64,000 nucleotides of DNA from Coffea arabica (lineage: Eukaryota; Streptophyta; Magnoliopsida; Gentianales; Rubiaceae): NCBI RefSeq assembly GCF_036785885.1, contig NC_092323.1:1838501-1902500 (forward strand), written 5' to 3'. Below are positions 1-12,093 of the stretch, piece after piece. The position numbers and the translations under genes are program-made. Numbering within the stretch: the first letter of the stretch is position 1; each line of letters begins with the position of its first letter. Under the pieces are notes generated by a model. The model was not told where the DNA came from. It was given only the letters and a program-made list of their open reading frames with translations, and made no database searches.

Positions 1-2172
1 CATAGCATGCATGATCAATAATTTCTCTTTCCATCACTTTCTGCCGGTCACCACCCTTTCTCTTTATGGAAGTGCTCGCTCCCGTATGTGTGTATGTATC
101 GAATCCCAGGAGTTCAAAATGCCGTGCGTTTGATTTTATACGCCCAGATTATACTTTTATAGTAGCACTACTTAATTATCAAGAAGGTCGTGTATCAATA
201 TTCAAAGGTGCTAGCAACTCTTCAATTTGTCACAAGTCTGATAAATCAAATAAAATGTGCCGGATACTTGTAAGATTGGGATAAGAGGTTTCCGATGGTT
301 GCATTGGCCTCTCCTCCTGTCGTTTCAAAAATTAATTGAACAAAAATTAATTGTCTCAATATATACTTGCATCGAGCCTGGTGAAATAATTTGGCAACTA
401 TGTAGACTTAATCGATTAAATCAATGATTAACTGAATAAACAGAATTAATCACAATTTAGAGCTAAAAAAAATTGCTAATTTGCCACGAGAAAAGGGTGC
501 TAATTTCTAGATAATCGTAGTTTAGAGCCAAAAGAATTTCTAACTTGCGATTGCAACTCCAATATTTGTTTTCTAAGGCTTGAAGGGGCCATAATTTATT
601 ATTCTAGTTCGTGGTTGAAACTAGTTTTCTCCCATATATATTTTTGGTGATTTCATCCCAATTCTTAAAATCTAAGCTCTCTAAATTATACTCGTCTCCA
701 ATTGTTTGTTTCTGAGGTTATATAAGTATTGGCTAAAAGTAGCTCTCGTTACAAAGAGCCCATGCAAATAGTTGCAGAGGTTTGACATCGATGCTTTGCA
801 TTTTCCAGCATTTGCACTTCCAACTCCTAAATATTGACTTTGTTTAAATAACAATTTATGCTTTTGTACTAGGTCAACTAACTAACGTAACACATATATT
901 GAATCAAATTTAGGGGCAATTCTAACTAATGTAACTAACAATCAATTTATGCTTTTGTACTAGATTAACAATAATATCTATCTAGGGGCCATTCTTGAAT
1001 CATAATAGTAGTATTATTTGAATCCAATTTTTTATTGTTTGTTTTTTATTTTTTGAATTGAGCTTGACTTGTTACAAACAAACCTGTTTTAGAGGAGAGA
1101 GAGAGAGAGAGAGAGAGGCTAGTGCATTTTGGGTCGAAGGAAACAAATTTAAGTGAAGGAACCTCGAAATGAATAGGCCGTTTTGTTCCTTATTAAGAGA
1201 GTTCTACTACTATCCCTTGGCAAAGCTCGACAGAAGAAAAAGAAGTCTCTGGGCCTTTGGGTCCATGGACATTCTTGTTCGACAGGAGTTTCCAACAAAC
1301 CGACAATGTTTTTGGCAAAAGGTTGGCCAATTCACCAACAAGGTCCTGACCCCTCGAGTTTCTTCTGCTACTGTATAGGAGAAAGACGAGAATATTTCTC
1401 TTCCTGTCCGTCGTGTTCCGCTACGGAAACCTGGAATGCATATTCTTATCTTATGTATGGATTTGATCAAGTTGAAATCAAGTATTAAGGTGGTAATTAA
1501 CGTCGAATATGCGATATTCTCAGTGATAAGAGCCTATCTTGATCCTTTCTGCTTTTGTTTTTTGTTCTTTTACTTTTGGTGGTGAATAACTACACTAATA
1601 TGGCGGATGAGGAGAGGTGGCTAATGAGGTTGAGAACACCAGGCCAAATACATCATCATGAGAGCTGAAATTCAATTGGTTCGCTCAAAAACCCAACGAT
1701 TGGAAAACAATTTTATAAAAGGAAAAAAAAAACTGAAAAATTTGAGTAGTACATTAAAAGACTTGTAAATTACATATTCAAAATTGATGGAAAAAGCCAG
1801 AGCAACAACGGAAGTGAGAGCCAGCTAGTGGTAACTAATAGCAGAGAGAGAGAGAGAGAGAGGGGCAGCTAAACGTTTCAAGATAAACAGACCACTACTA
1901 CTACTAGCAGTAAGGTAATACCAAATGATATTTCAATCAAAGAGCAGAGAGCTACTACATTGCTGTCCGGTACGGGATCAGATCTCCGATTAACATAGCA
2001 TAAGATATTATTGAGATCTAGATCTGGGCTTCGGAGTTTTTTTTTCCTTTCTTTTTGGTAGATTCTAGTTTAGTAGCGCGTAGTGACCTGAGAACAACAG
2101 ACAGAAGGTGTAGGTGGGATGGGGATGATGATGATGATGATGGCGGCGGCAGCGATGAGAGCGAAGCAGGAG
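1..2172. other. Intergenic, no gene recognised
   Basis: AT-rich DNA with only short unconvincing open frames. Two GA dinucleotide tracts lie at about 1095-1117 and 1843-1862. The stretch from about 2040 to 2170 is probably the 3' flank of the minus-strand DUF3339 gene that follows. Confidence 0.5.
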
Positions 2173-2382
2173 CTAGCCGGTGTAGATGTGAACGTGGACG
2201 GCGAGGATGAGGATAGCATAAAGTGCAAAGAAGATGAGAGTGTGAACGGCGATAGACTTGCCGTTGGTCTTCATGCTCCCGAACTCAAGATTTTTGTTGT
2301 TGCCCGGGAACTGAAACAACAAGCCCGGTTGCAGCAGTACAAACAGAACCACCCCGATTAGCACCGGCCCCCAGTCAGCCAT
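2173..2382 (-). CDS. DUF3339 small membrane protein, copy 1
   Basis: A complete single-exon gene for 69 residues. It starts MADWGPVLIGVVLFVLLQPG and ends in a second hydrophobic stretch before HVHIYTG. Two predicted membrane segments (about residues 5-25 and 45-66) flank a short polar loop holding the family motif around PGNNKNLEFGSMKTNGKS. DUF3339 proteins are a plant-specific family of about 68-70 residues with no established biochemical role, so none is given. The start is the only Met before the conserved W-G-P block, and the length equals the family norm. Two more copies lie at 5794-6000 and 7869-8081, which suggests local duplication followed by inversion. Confidence 0.85.
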   Translation of the reverse strand: MADWGPVLIGVVLFVLLQPGLLFQFPGNNKNLEFGSMKTNGKSIAVHTLIFFALYAILILAVHVHIYTG

Positions 2383-3602
2383 TCCTCCACCCGGCCCGCC
2401 GCTACTAGTACTGCTTCTCCTGATGGATTGTATGTGCTTATCTTTTGTTTTGTACTATTTCCCTCCCCCTCGTTAATTTGGCAGTGCGTGACCTAAAACT
2501 AAAAGTGGTGGAGAATACTTCAGCCAGGCAAAGGCTCAGGCTCCGAAGAAGAGAAATGGAAGAGGAGGAATCAGACTAGTCAACGGTCTCTAGAGTCCAG
2601 ACGCTCTTGCTAGGACAAGGGGCCCGAACAGTTATTACTACGTGATATAGATAGTACTATATGGTAAAGATAGGGACAGTTGGGACTTTGGAAGCATATT
2701 TTTTTTCAAGATTAATCTTTATTATACTGATACTGATACTGTACGGTAAATGAATGATAATTATATAAAATTTAATTTTTACACATATATCATGAATTTA
2801 ACGGTGATAATATATTATCATCGAATATGTTCAATGTAAACATTTCTTTTTTTTTTCTTTATATTTTCTTGGCTTAAATACATGTTGCTAGCTTTTTTTT
2901 TTTTTCTTTCTTCTTGTTGTTATCCTCGTTGTTGTTTAAATTTATTTCCTACTATGAAATACAAATTTTCATGCTAATGTACTGAAGAATATATTGTGAA
3001 AAAAAAATTAATTATCATGAAAACTTAAAAAGTATATAATTGTTATAAGCAACTCCTTTTATTAACAAATTCTTGTTATGCATTAATTGTTAATAGAAAT
3101 AATTAGTATTTAGTATAGACATTTTACTTCTATTTACATACATCTGCTCAGTAGTCAAGGGGGGTAATTTATGAGTGGTATGAATACAGGGGATAATTTG
3201 CTCTTTCTTTTTATTAAAAAAAAAAACAAATTCCTATTGCATATTAGATATTCGAAATTAGGAGGAGAAGAATTTGCCATACAATTCTATCCCTCTTTTT
3301 TCCAGTAATGGTAACTTCCATACAGTAGTAGAAAAGGGATTACCGGAGACCGTATTGTGTGTGACACGGACATAAAGAGGACACGCAGAGATAGCATCAC
3401 TTGCAAATTTGAATCAAATCAAAGCATATATTCCATGCTTGGCTTGGCTTATTTAACATTCAAAATGCTGCCCGCCCTTTGGTTTTGATTTATTAAAAAA
3501 CCTTTTCCACCCAACTAAAATATAGTAGTACTTCAATCATGTGTACCTGGTTTCCCTCCCTCGCTCCCCACCAGATTCCCAGATTGACCTGGTTGATACT
3601 TG
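2383..3602. other. Intergenic, promoter side of DUF3339 copy 1
   Basis: No coding signal. It contains the presumed promoter and 5' leader of the minus-strand gene ending at 2382, then AT-rich DNA with T-runs near 2820-2910. No TATA box stands out clearly. Confidence 0.4.
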
Positions 3603-3843
3603 ACTAACACCAGTTTTTATTTTTTTTTTTATTTTTTTTTTTTTTTTGCGCAGTAGGGTATCTGGGCCCATGGACTGGTAATACCGTACGGCCCAACTAA
3701 TCCCTACTGCGGGCTGGGAGCGGCTCGCCCCAAGCGTCACCAGCCTCGGTAATGCCGGGATTCGACCCCTGGACGTGGCTCTCCCCCAACTGGGACTACA
3801 ACCACGGAGCCGAACCCGGAAGGGCACTAACACCAGTTTTTAT
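3603..3843 (-). mobile_element. tRNA-derived SINE with 18-bp target duplication
   Basis: The insertion body is 3621-3825 (about 205 bp), flanked by perfect direct repeats ACTAACACCAGTTTTTAT at 3603-3620 and 3826-3843. Read on the minus strand it starts with a tRNA-like head. An A-box-like TAGTCCCAGTTGG is followed by a B-box-like GGGTCGAATCCC, and the body ends in GCGCA plus a long interrupted A-tract (T-tract 3621-3647 on the plus strand). Head, internal polymerase III boxes, A-tail and target duplication together define a SINE. The perfect duplication implies a fairly recent insertion. Confidence 0.85.
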
Positions 3844-5793
3844 ATTGAGTAGTTTTTATATTTTTCCTGTTTATTTAATTTTCCTATTATTAGTTATAAT
3901 TGTGACCTAATTCTAGATAGAATCCAGCCAACGGACCATGGGCAGGAACGGTTGCAGGTGCAACTGTTTCTAGCAGTTATGTGCATTTTACACACGGTGT
4001 AATTTTGCTTGCATATGGTGTAACTTACTTTCAATAACGTGTAACTTTACAACAAAATTTTGTGAGTCCCACACATATTGTCAAAATCGAGATATAATAT
4101 GAAATCTGGACCGTACAAATTTTTTTAGCAGATTCCATTCACGGATTCAGAATAGAGAAACACCTACACAGATTCGCACATAGCTGGCTTGGATCCATTT
4201 GCGGATGGTCATGGCAACCACAGTCCAAGTGTTATTCATTTTAGAGTTTTCTGTGTAATTTTATTTCCTTTTTAGTTTAGACTACTTGTAGCTTACATCT
4301 CTAGAGTCTTTATTTTACAGACTTCGACGCATTTTGTCAAATTGAACATGGTTGCGTTGGATTATTCATGTTCTCGAGAGTTCTCAAGTAGTATTAATAT
4401 TCTTGTTGAATCTTGTGTAGGTTCTTGTTAAGTCATGATTTCAATTGTCTCTAGTAGGAGAAAAGAAGAAATGTAGATTGTCCGAGGCACTTGATAGTCA
4501 TCGGTATAGAAGTCATCATACTTTTTTTTTTTTTTTTGGAATAATTCATAGAAAAACTAACCAAAATTTTTTTTTTTTTACCCATTAGCCAAAGGGAGCA
4601 AAGCGTAGAAAAAATAAATTCAAGGGGTCAAGTGCAAATTGACCTAACTACAGCGAGGCTAGTGTAATTAAATCAAAGGTAACTCTCTCTATTGACTACT
4701 AGTCTATTATACAATGGCTCTGTTTGCTGCAATTTCCAGGAGGTTCCAAGTGATATTCATTGGTATCTATTTGGGTGCAAAAGAAATACACGTAAATCAC
4801 GCCTTTGTGTCTGGAAAACTTTTTGATGCCCGATTAAAGTAAAATTGACTGCAAATGAAATGATCCTAGCTCAAGCTGCCGTATTAACCTCATCATCTAA
4901 AGTTCTAAACATATTGGAATTGACATCATTCCAACAGCAGATGAAAGCCATTCTCTTGGTCACTTGTCAAACTGTAGCCATTCCCTTGGAATTTGTCTCT
5001 TGATCATTAGAACCACTTGTCTCTTCATTACCTGCCCTCAACAACCAGAAATGATTGCCATTTAGACTAATAAATGGATGGTAATGCTACAAGATAAGCA
5101 CATAAACAAGAACCCCAGTAAAGTGGGTGGACCACTAATAATTATCACCTGGGATTAGTCGCTAATCAGATGGTTAGCTTTCTATCCCCCCGCCGGTTTC
5201 CCCCCGGGGGGGGGGGGTGGTGGTGGTGGAAAAGAAAGAGTGACACGTCGGTGTGACAATGAGGGACAATTAACTGGCCACCGCACGCGTATTCGGGGAG
5301 TGGAATGGTATTTAGAGCAATTTTGTATTGCGTCTGCTATACTTCATATAATCGAAGCCCAAAAACACAATTTATATAATACTCCCAAGCACCATTCCCT
5401 TTGCTAGTGAGCCTTGTCCCCTTGTTCTCATCAAAAAAAAAAACCGCCAATGATGCTTTCCCTTATCCAATGCCAGAATAGATGGAGGAAAAAGTTACAT
5501 ACTTACATTTAAAGGGGGAGGCAAAAAAAGAGAGAAACAATGGTCGATGACTAGTTTTTTTTTTTTATTTATATATATATAAATGCTAGAAGTATAACTT
5601 TATGGGATTCTTATTCCCTCCAAAGAATTTCAATTCTCAGAATTATTTGGCATCGAGTGCCCCCTTTTCATATGCTTCATCCAATCCATATTCCATAGAC
5701 GCTTTTCTTCCTCCTCCTTATAGTTTCACTTGTTGGAAGGTTGACCGGCCGAGAGGGCAACTGACCGAGAGTCTACTCTAGGAAGGCATTAAG
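3844..5793. other. Intergenic between DUF3339 copies 1 and 2
   Basis: No gene recognised. A mixed pyrimidine/G tract lies near 5186-5230 (runs of C, then G, then GGT repeats). A TATA-rich run TTTATATATATATAAATG at about 5568-5585 lies roughly 210 bp before the next gene and could serve its promoter. Confidence 0.4.
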
Positions 5794-6000
5794 ATGAACA
5801 ACTGGGCTGCTCCTGTTATAGCTGCCGCACTATTTGTATTTCTGTCGCCGGGATTGCTCTTTCAGCTTCCTGGGAAGCATCGGCCGGTTGATTTCTTGAA
5901 CATGAAGACTAGCGTGGTCTCCATACTGTTGCACGCTGTTATTTATGGTTTGCTTCTTATCTTGTTCCTCGTTGTTCTCAACGTGCACGTAGATGTATAG
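5794..6000 (+). CDS. DUF3339 small membrane protein, copy 2
   Basis: A complete single-exon gene for 68 residues. It starts MNNWAAPVIAAALFVFLSPG, has the polar loop LPGKHRPVDFLNMKTS, and has a second hydrophobic segment ending in VLNVHVDV. It shows the same two-helix layout as the copies at 2173-2382 and 7869-8081. It is the most divergent of the three, with NNWAAP in place of (A/T)DWGP. The family is plant specific and of unknown function. The orientation is opposite to both neighbours. Confidence 0.85.
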   Translation: MNNWAAPVIAAALFVFLSPGLLFQLPGKHRPVDFLNMKTSVVSILLHAVIYGLLLILFLVVLNVHVDV

Positions 6001-6392
6001 GCTGCATAGCAGGCCAAATCACAGTAGTATGAATGTTATGTAACTAACCCCTTCCCCAACCCCCCTTCCTCCTCCTTCAAAAAGCAGGAAGCTGTTGGAA
6101 ACTGAAACTATAAGGTTCCGCTCCGTCTGTTGTGCTACCTTTGTTGCATCCATATGCAATATGTTCGTATTCTGAGTAGGGATGTATTGATTTGCCACGC
6201 TCTTCCATTAATTTTAGCTGTCGGGAATAACTTATGCTGAGATGCCATTCGTGAATCTGGCTGCAATCAATCAAGTCTTTTGGTATCCAGCGGTTAATTT
6301 CCATTTCTTCTAGGGAAATTAAAGGGAAAGTGCTTTGAATAATATCCGGCAACATACAAAGATAAAACTATTGATGGGGCTTTCTGTGTGAC

Positions 6393-6721
6393 CGCTGTAA
6401 CCATGGTTCAAAGTCGCGATCCGGACCATTCCACATCGATCTAGACATCTCGGTAACAGTTTCTGCGAGACGCGAATTTTTGAAATATTTAATATTCTAA
6501 AAATTGTAAAAAAATATGATAAACAAAAATAATTAAAAAATAATAAAATTTCGAATTGACTCGATGTGATTCGGTGTAACTCGACTGTTTCAATCCTTCA
6601 CGGTGACGTCTCGACGAGTCAAAATATCTCGAAATCGTATCACTCCAATATCGTATTGGAAAAGTCCAAAACAGTGACGACTCGGCCGAGTCGTCTTGAC
6701 GTTAAACCATCGCTATACCCT
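6393..6721. mobile_element. MITE-like insertion with imperfect 10-bp flanking repeat
   Basis: The body is about 6403-6711 (309 bp). The ends are inverted relative to each other: the left reads ATGGTTCAAAGTCGCGA and the right, complemented, reads ATGGTTTAACGTCAAGACGA. Flanks CGCTGTAACC (6393-6402) and CGCTATACCC (6712-6721) match at 8 of 10 positions, suggesting an old target duplication of Mutator-like size. The interior is rich in CTCGG/CGAG motifs with an AT-rich centre. There is no coding capacity. Family assignment is tentative. Confidence 0.5.
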
Positions 6722-7868
6722 TCTTTTATCTGCTTAAAAACATGTTAGTATGGTAAGGTTTCAACTGTAAGGTTTCATGGGGGCTCAAACAAGTTGTCTT
6801 TCAGGATGTACACCATATAGTTTCTCAATAAAATAGCCCGGGTAGCACAGATTTGCTTTCGTGTTTGCCCCAATTAACTGCTCTCAGGCTCAGCCCCGGT
6901 AGCACAGACGCATTCCCGCACCAATTCTGCCCTGATCTGTGTTGTTTACTCGATCCAAGGATTCCCCAGAATTAGGGAGCTTGTTTTAAAAGCAAAAGAT
7001 TAGAAATAGGAAGCCTGCACAGAAGTTGCCATTGGACCGACCTTCTGATATCAGAAATTTTTTTTTGGTTTAAGAAAAGGTACCTACTCGGGGAGATAGT
7101 AGTATAAACTATAAAGTTTGTTTGCGGATGAGCTAAAAAGACATTATTATTAATTCGAAACTACCTACAAGGCTGCAACGAAGGGGACGTTTAGTTGTAA
7201 AAGAGAGAAGCCCAATTAGTTCTTGTTCAGGCTTCAACATTATTGGAAACGTAATTAAGCTTGGGAGATGGGTTAAGAATTAGAAACCACCAACGATTGG
7301 CATTTCCCCTCTTCTTAGCTAAATGTTCGTCTGATTTCGATTTTGCTCCATAGCAAACAAGCGCTTATGAATATGAATCAAGATTTTCGTCCATAGAAGA
7401 AGCAGTGGAACATCGACTTCCAAGTCCGCCAATACAAAATTGTTCCAAAATCCTTCAAGAAACTCAACGCGAAAGATTCACCTGATTTCCACAAGATTAT
7501 CAATGTCGATGAATATGTCCAAACATGATGAATCGATAATCAATCAACTTTAGGATTGGCAAGAGACCAGAAATTTATAAAAATAAAATAAATAAATAAA
7601 GAGGGAGCTGCACAGGTCGTATACAGCATGCATAAAATTTCTCATTCAAATCCGAGTTAGAAAATAAACGGCATTTGTGATATAAACTGGAACCCACATC
7701 TTACAAACTGAATACACCTACACCCCAAAATAAAAAATAAAAAAAAATAAAAATAATAATACAAATGAGGGAGTATCTCAGTAAGATTAAGATTGACGAA
7801 CCAAATAGGAAGATTAAGATTGACGAACCAAATAGGCAAAATTGCAAATCAACGGGGCGGGGCAGCAT
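6722..7868. other. Intergenic, 3' flank of DUF3339 copy 3
   Basis: No gene recognised. A short direct duplication AGATTAAGATTGACGAACCAA occurs twice around 7785-7835, just downstream of the minus-strand gene that ends at 7869. Confidence 0.4.
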
Positions 7869-8081
7869 CTAGGAACCCATGTAGACGTGGAAGCCAATTG
7901 CTAACAAGAGGATGCAAATGAGAGCAAAGTAGAGAAGGGAGTGGACCAGTATAGAGGCCCCGCTGGTCTGAAAGTTGCTGAACTCAACAAATCGGCTATG
8001 ACCCGGTATCTGAATTAGCAGACCCGGGGTTAACAGGATAAAAAGAACCACTGCTACGAATACTGGTCCCCAGTCTGTCAT
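7869..8081 (-). CDS. DUF3339 small membrane protein, copy 3
   Basis: A complete single-exon gene for 70 residues. It starts MTDWGPVFVAVVLFILLTPG, has the loop IPGHSRFVEFSNFQTSGAS, and has a second helix ending in IGFHVYMGS. It is closest to copy 1 (2173-2382): both share the DWGP start and the H-V-Y/I ending. A TATA-like element lies about 130 bp upstream (8213-8222). Function is unknown for the family; a small integral membrane protein is all the sequence supports. Confidence 0.85.
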   Translation of the reverse strand: MTDWGPVFVAVVLFILLTPGLLIQIPGHSRFVEFSNFQTSGASILVHSLLYFALICILLLAIGFHVYMGS

Positions 8082-8212
8082 CTCTTTATTCCCCTTTCAC
8101 GGGAGGGAGGGGCACCCAATTTCTCCTCTCCTCCTGCTGTTTGTGGATCTCTATGAAATGTTTCTCCAGACGCACGCAGGAAAACGGTGGGTTTACGGTG
8201 GAAAAGTCGAAG

Positions 8213-8222
8213 TTATATATAA
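8213..8222 (-). promoter_or_regulatory. Candidate TATA box of DUF3339 copy 3
   Basis: TTATATATAA lies about 130 bp upstream of the ATG at 8081, inside otherwise mixed sequence. The position is plausible for a plant core promoter with a leader of roughly 100 nt. No transcript evidence is available. Confidence 0.45.
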
Positions 8223-8282
8223 GCTCTGGCTTTTTGGTTGGGAGACAGACAAGAAAGGGATGAGAAAAGAAGGAGAGCATTA

Positions 8283-9733
8283 GCTAAAGCCTAAAGCTAA
8301 GTTGAGTTAATGAAGGCATTCTGATTCACATTTCACGCCCTCCACACTCGAATGAATGAATAATTGTTGCTTACAGCTTCTTCCTTTTGGCACATGACGC
8401 CCAACCCCTACGTATTCTCTGAAATACTCAAAGCCGGTCAGCATAAAAGGCCCAAGGGGAAAGCCCATTTTTTACTAGCTCTATCAAGTCCCTTCCTTCC
8501 GTTATTCTCCAGCTTTTGAAACCGAAATACATATTCTTTTTGTATGGTCTTGATTTTCTGTTTTGGCACAGTCCAAGAAAAATTAGTTAATTTTATTAAA
8601 AAATAAATCTAACTCACTGTTTCCTTAAAATAACTTCACATTAATATTAGGAGCATAACTAATCATTATATTAGACAATAGACTACAATTTGAGATGCAA
8701 GAAATACGGCCCTAAAATGAGACCCTAATGATCTTCTCAGGACTGTCTGTAAAACAAGACTATCAAACAAGTAATACAGCCCTAATGCATTGCTAATCGC
8801 TTTATGTTTCTGGTGTACGGCCGTCCCTTGATACCTTCCTAAAAAACTCATGCTCGGCCTACTCAATCATATAATTCACGGGGCAAGGATAGCTTTTGAG
8901 ATTCATGCCGCTGAAAACAGCAAAGGAGCATCGAGGAATAAACATGCGTGCCCCTGAACCAGCAAAAGCTCTTGCGTAAACACAACCATTTAGCTGGGGT
9001 GCGTTGGGGTGTTCAACTACTTTCTTTTTCTCCAACATCAAACACGACGCATTTAATAGATTCTTATGATAAAATCTCAAATCCCAAAATAGCTCCCATC
9101 TTCAGCAAGCCTGAAAACTGACATCCCAGTTTCACATATCAGAAGGCGGCGAAAGGTTAGCAACGCTGGAAATCAAACTTCGCAATATATCAATTCTGTC
9201 TCATTCAGGCCACAAGGTTCCTGAGCTTCCGGCTGCTTGACCCGATCCCACACCAAACTAAATGGACTGCTTGTTCCCCAGTCATTTCTTTAAACAAAGG
9301 AGTAGCGGATTTTTGTTAAGGATGACAAGTAAAAGACAGAATTAGAAAGAGACAGAGAGTCATTTGACAAGGCATAGAACATGTATGAATCCAACTTTCC
9401 GATATTTCAAACTTTACAAGGACATACCCAATTCAGCCCACTGGTTTTCAAGAATGCCCCCAGAGGGCTATTAGGCCATTTCATTCAATCAAAACCAAGA
9501 AAAAGTCTGATACGGTAACATCTTTATAACGATTGAGGAACAAATTATGCATAAAAGTAAAAGAAGAAATCAGAGAGAGAGAGAGAGCGAAAGAGAGAGC
9601 GCGAGAGAGGTAATATTAAACCATTATCTCTCAACCTCCAAAAGACGAACTTTATACCAGCTCTTAGCAATCCCGCACAACTCAATCAACATGACACTCC
9701 ATGCATGAGCTCCGATTTTAGCCCATCACTATT
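8283..9733. other. Intergenic between DUF3339 copy 3 and NTF2
   Basis: No gene recognised. It probably holds the upstream region of DUF3339 copy 3 and the 3' UTR of NTF2. A GA-rich microsatellite lies at about 9571-9609. Confidence 0.4.
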
Positions 9734-11699
9734 TTATGCATAGTTCAAGCGGAAAATGTCGTTCAATACATAAAAGCTTCCTTGTGGAGTTGGCATCAAA
9801 TGGAACATCTGCGCACAAGAAGAAGACATTTAAAAAACAAGAGTAATGTCAAACTAAAAGCCGGTACTACTTGATAACCCAGTCATTGAAATTTATCAAC
9901 AGAAACAGAATTCAAAAGCACAGTCAACCATATATATCATGGCTCATAAAGGAGAAACTTCATAGAAGGATCTTAAGGCCATTCACAGAATTGCTAGCTT
10001 CCAGTAGAATAAAATCATCAAATGTTACTAGCTTACCTGGTGCAGAAACATCTAGGATAACAATGCAAAGTATAAATAGCATCTATAATCAAATAAAGGG
10101 GAATCAACTTTTAAGTGATAGGCAACAACAAAGTATTCAGCGACAAGGCAGCCTGAAAAGCAAACAACCAAATAATAGTAACATGGCAAAAAGAGGTGAT
10201 CAAAATTTTGGATATAAATTCATGAAAATTACCTTTTTTATGAGCAAGCGACATCATGTTGATATACAAAGTTTATTTGGAAAATGACCAACAAAAGATG
10301 AGTAAGCCGCATACATCACAAAGACTTGAAGACCCAGTGATGCCACCTGATCAACATACAACCTCACTACAACTACTTCTTGACTTGATCAATTTCTTTG
10401 GTGGTAATCTCGACACAAGCATGGAGCTTGGTCTTGTTCAATCACTGCAGAAGGATGATTAGTCTGATAAAAATCATGACCACTCAAGATACAGTTATGA
10501 GGAGCTCCTCATCAGGGAAACTGTAGTTTAAGAGGGTTTAAGAAGCCTCGCGTCTGGGTACACCAAAACAAGGTCTTTGGATGGGGGCCTTTAGCTGTTT
10601 CTCAGAAGCAAAAATCTAGGTTGAATTTTTCGTGTTGTGCAGGCCTTAAAGCATTGATCAATAACCTTGCCCTTTGTAACATTCCAGACGTCCATCTTAG
10701 TTGATGACTATTTGCTTCTGACAATATATTGAAATCTAAAACATGCTGGACCAGTATACAAAACCTACTCATCCAGCAATCCCTCGAGGTGGCAACAACA
10801 GCTAGAGAGAATCCATTTAGTCTTAATAATTAACTGAAGATCAGGTGAACAAATGCAAACAACAAATCTTCACCAGATCAACACCCCATCCTTGACTGAG
10901 CATGGCATTTGGCCCCCAACTTTGTGTATCCAATGCTTCTCCAAATTACAATTTACAATGTAGCCAGGTTTAACGTCCTCAGGACAAATGTCGCAAATGC
11001 AAAGCACATGTAAAAAGCAGCAAAACAGAGTGAAAAATACTCAACCATGGACAATAAACAGAAGTCAGTCTCTAGGTCTAACGAAAACAAGGCAAGTGAC
11101 CAGTTTCTCAGTTTTTGGCGATCCCGCTAAAGCCCATAACGGATTCTCAATAAGCATAACAAAATCAGAGAGAAGAACCATCAACCATGGGATCCCCCCC
11201 CCCCCAAAAAAAAAAAAGCATAGTCAATCAAATTAGAGTCCAATTGAAGCAACTAACCAAACCCACTAAAATATCCATAAATTGCAAAGGACATGTAAAA
11301 CCCAAATATCCACAGCAACCATACTCTAAACACCGAAAGCATGAATTAAGCTCCAATCTACCAGTTCGCAAAGGAAGGGTAGGCGATGGAAGGAAGGAAT
11401 ACCTGACTAAACTTAAGGGCGTGAGATTCGCCAACGAGTTGGAGATTGCCGCTGACGAAGACGAGCATACCGCCGGCGGGGCCAGAGGGTTGGCAATCAA
11501 CGGTGGAGATCTGGTGGTGGCACTGCTGGAAGGGGAGGCTAGTAAGCTTGGCAACGATGTTGGCGGAGCCCTGGATCTTCTGGCCCTCGAAAGTCAACAT
11601 GGAAGCGTCCTGGTAAAGGGTTGAAAGCCCGGCCCGATTCGCGTCGAAGGTGGAGTAGTAGTGCTCCACGAATGCCTTGGCCAACGCGTCTGGATCCAT
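9734..11699 (-). CDS. NTF2: Nuclear transport factor 2 (NTF2)
   Basis: Two coding exons, 11699-11403 and 9808-9734, are joined across a 1.59-kb GT-AG intron and give 123 residues, the usual NTF2 length. Exon 1 begins MDPDALAKAFVEHYYSTFD and runs to ALKFSQ. Exon 2 encodes MFHLMPTPQGSFYVLNDIFRLNYA. The whole protein is one NTF2 fold. In this family it forms a homodimer that binds Ran-GDP and FxFG nucleoporins and returns Ran to the nucleus (established for the family). The intron is phase 0, after a CAG codon. The LINE that ends at 12051 sits only about 350 bp upstream of the start codon on the same strand, so this gene's promoter region has been split or shortened. Confidence 0.93.
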
Positions 11700-12037
11700 T
11701 TCCGATTCTGCCTTTCTTCTTTCTCCCCTTCTCTCTGTCTCTCTCAAGCTCTCGGGTACCCAAATTGCAAGCAAAGCAAGTCAAAACTGTTCAATGCCCT
11801 GTTTTTTACGACGTCCTTTTTATCATTTTTGTTCGGCCGGTGCTTGTCGCTTCCCCACTTCTTTATTTGGTTTTTTTTTTTTTTTTGGGGGATCGCTGAA
11901 ATAATACGCTGGTAGGAGCCCTGGGTACGTAATTATTTTGGGCCCTCAAAAAGTAAAAAGGTAAACGAAAATCATACAAATAAATTGCCTCCCACGGTAA
12001 CTTTTACATTCCTCACATAATAAATGATGACTTTTCA
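11700..12037. other. NTF2 upstream region
   Basis: A short promoter and leader segment lies between the NTF2 start and the LINE target site. It contains a CT-rich leader-like tract at 11700-11755 (plus strand; GA-rich on the coding strand) and a T-run near 11870-11887. No clear TATA box was seen. Confidence 0.4.
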
Positions 12038-12093
12038 TTACTCACACATTTTTTTTTTTTTGGTAATAAAAGGGACTATATATTAAAACAAAC

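Noticed and set aside
3537-3833. 98-codon minus-strand open frame
   Set aside because: It covers the SINE and its A-tail (a lysine run results); not a gene.
5186-5230. C-run and G-run that could form a quadruplex or regulatory switch
   Set aside because: A simple homopolymer tract, possibly with sequencing length error, and not tied to a gene start.
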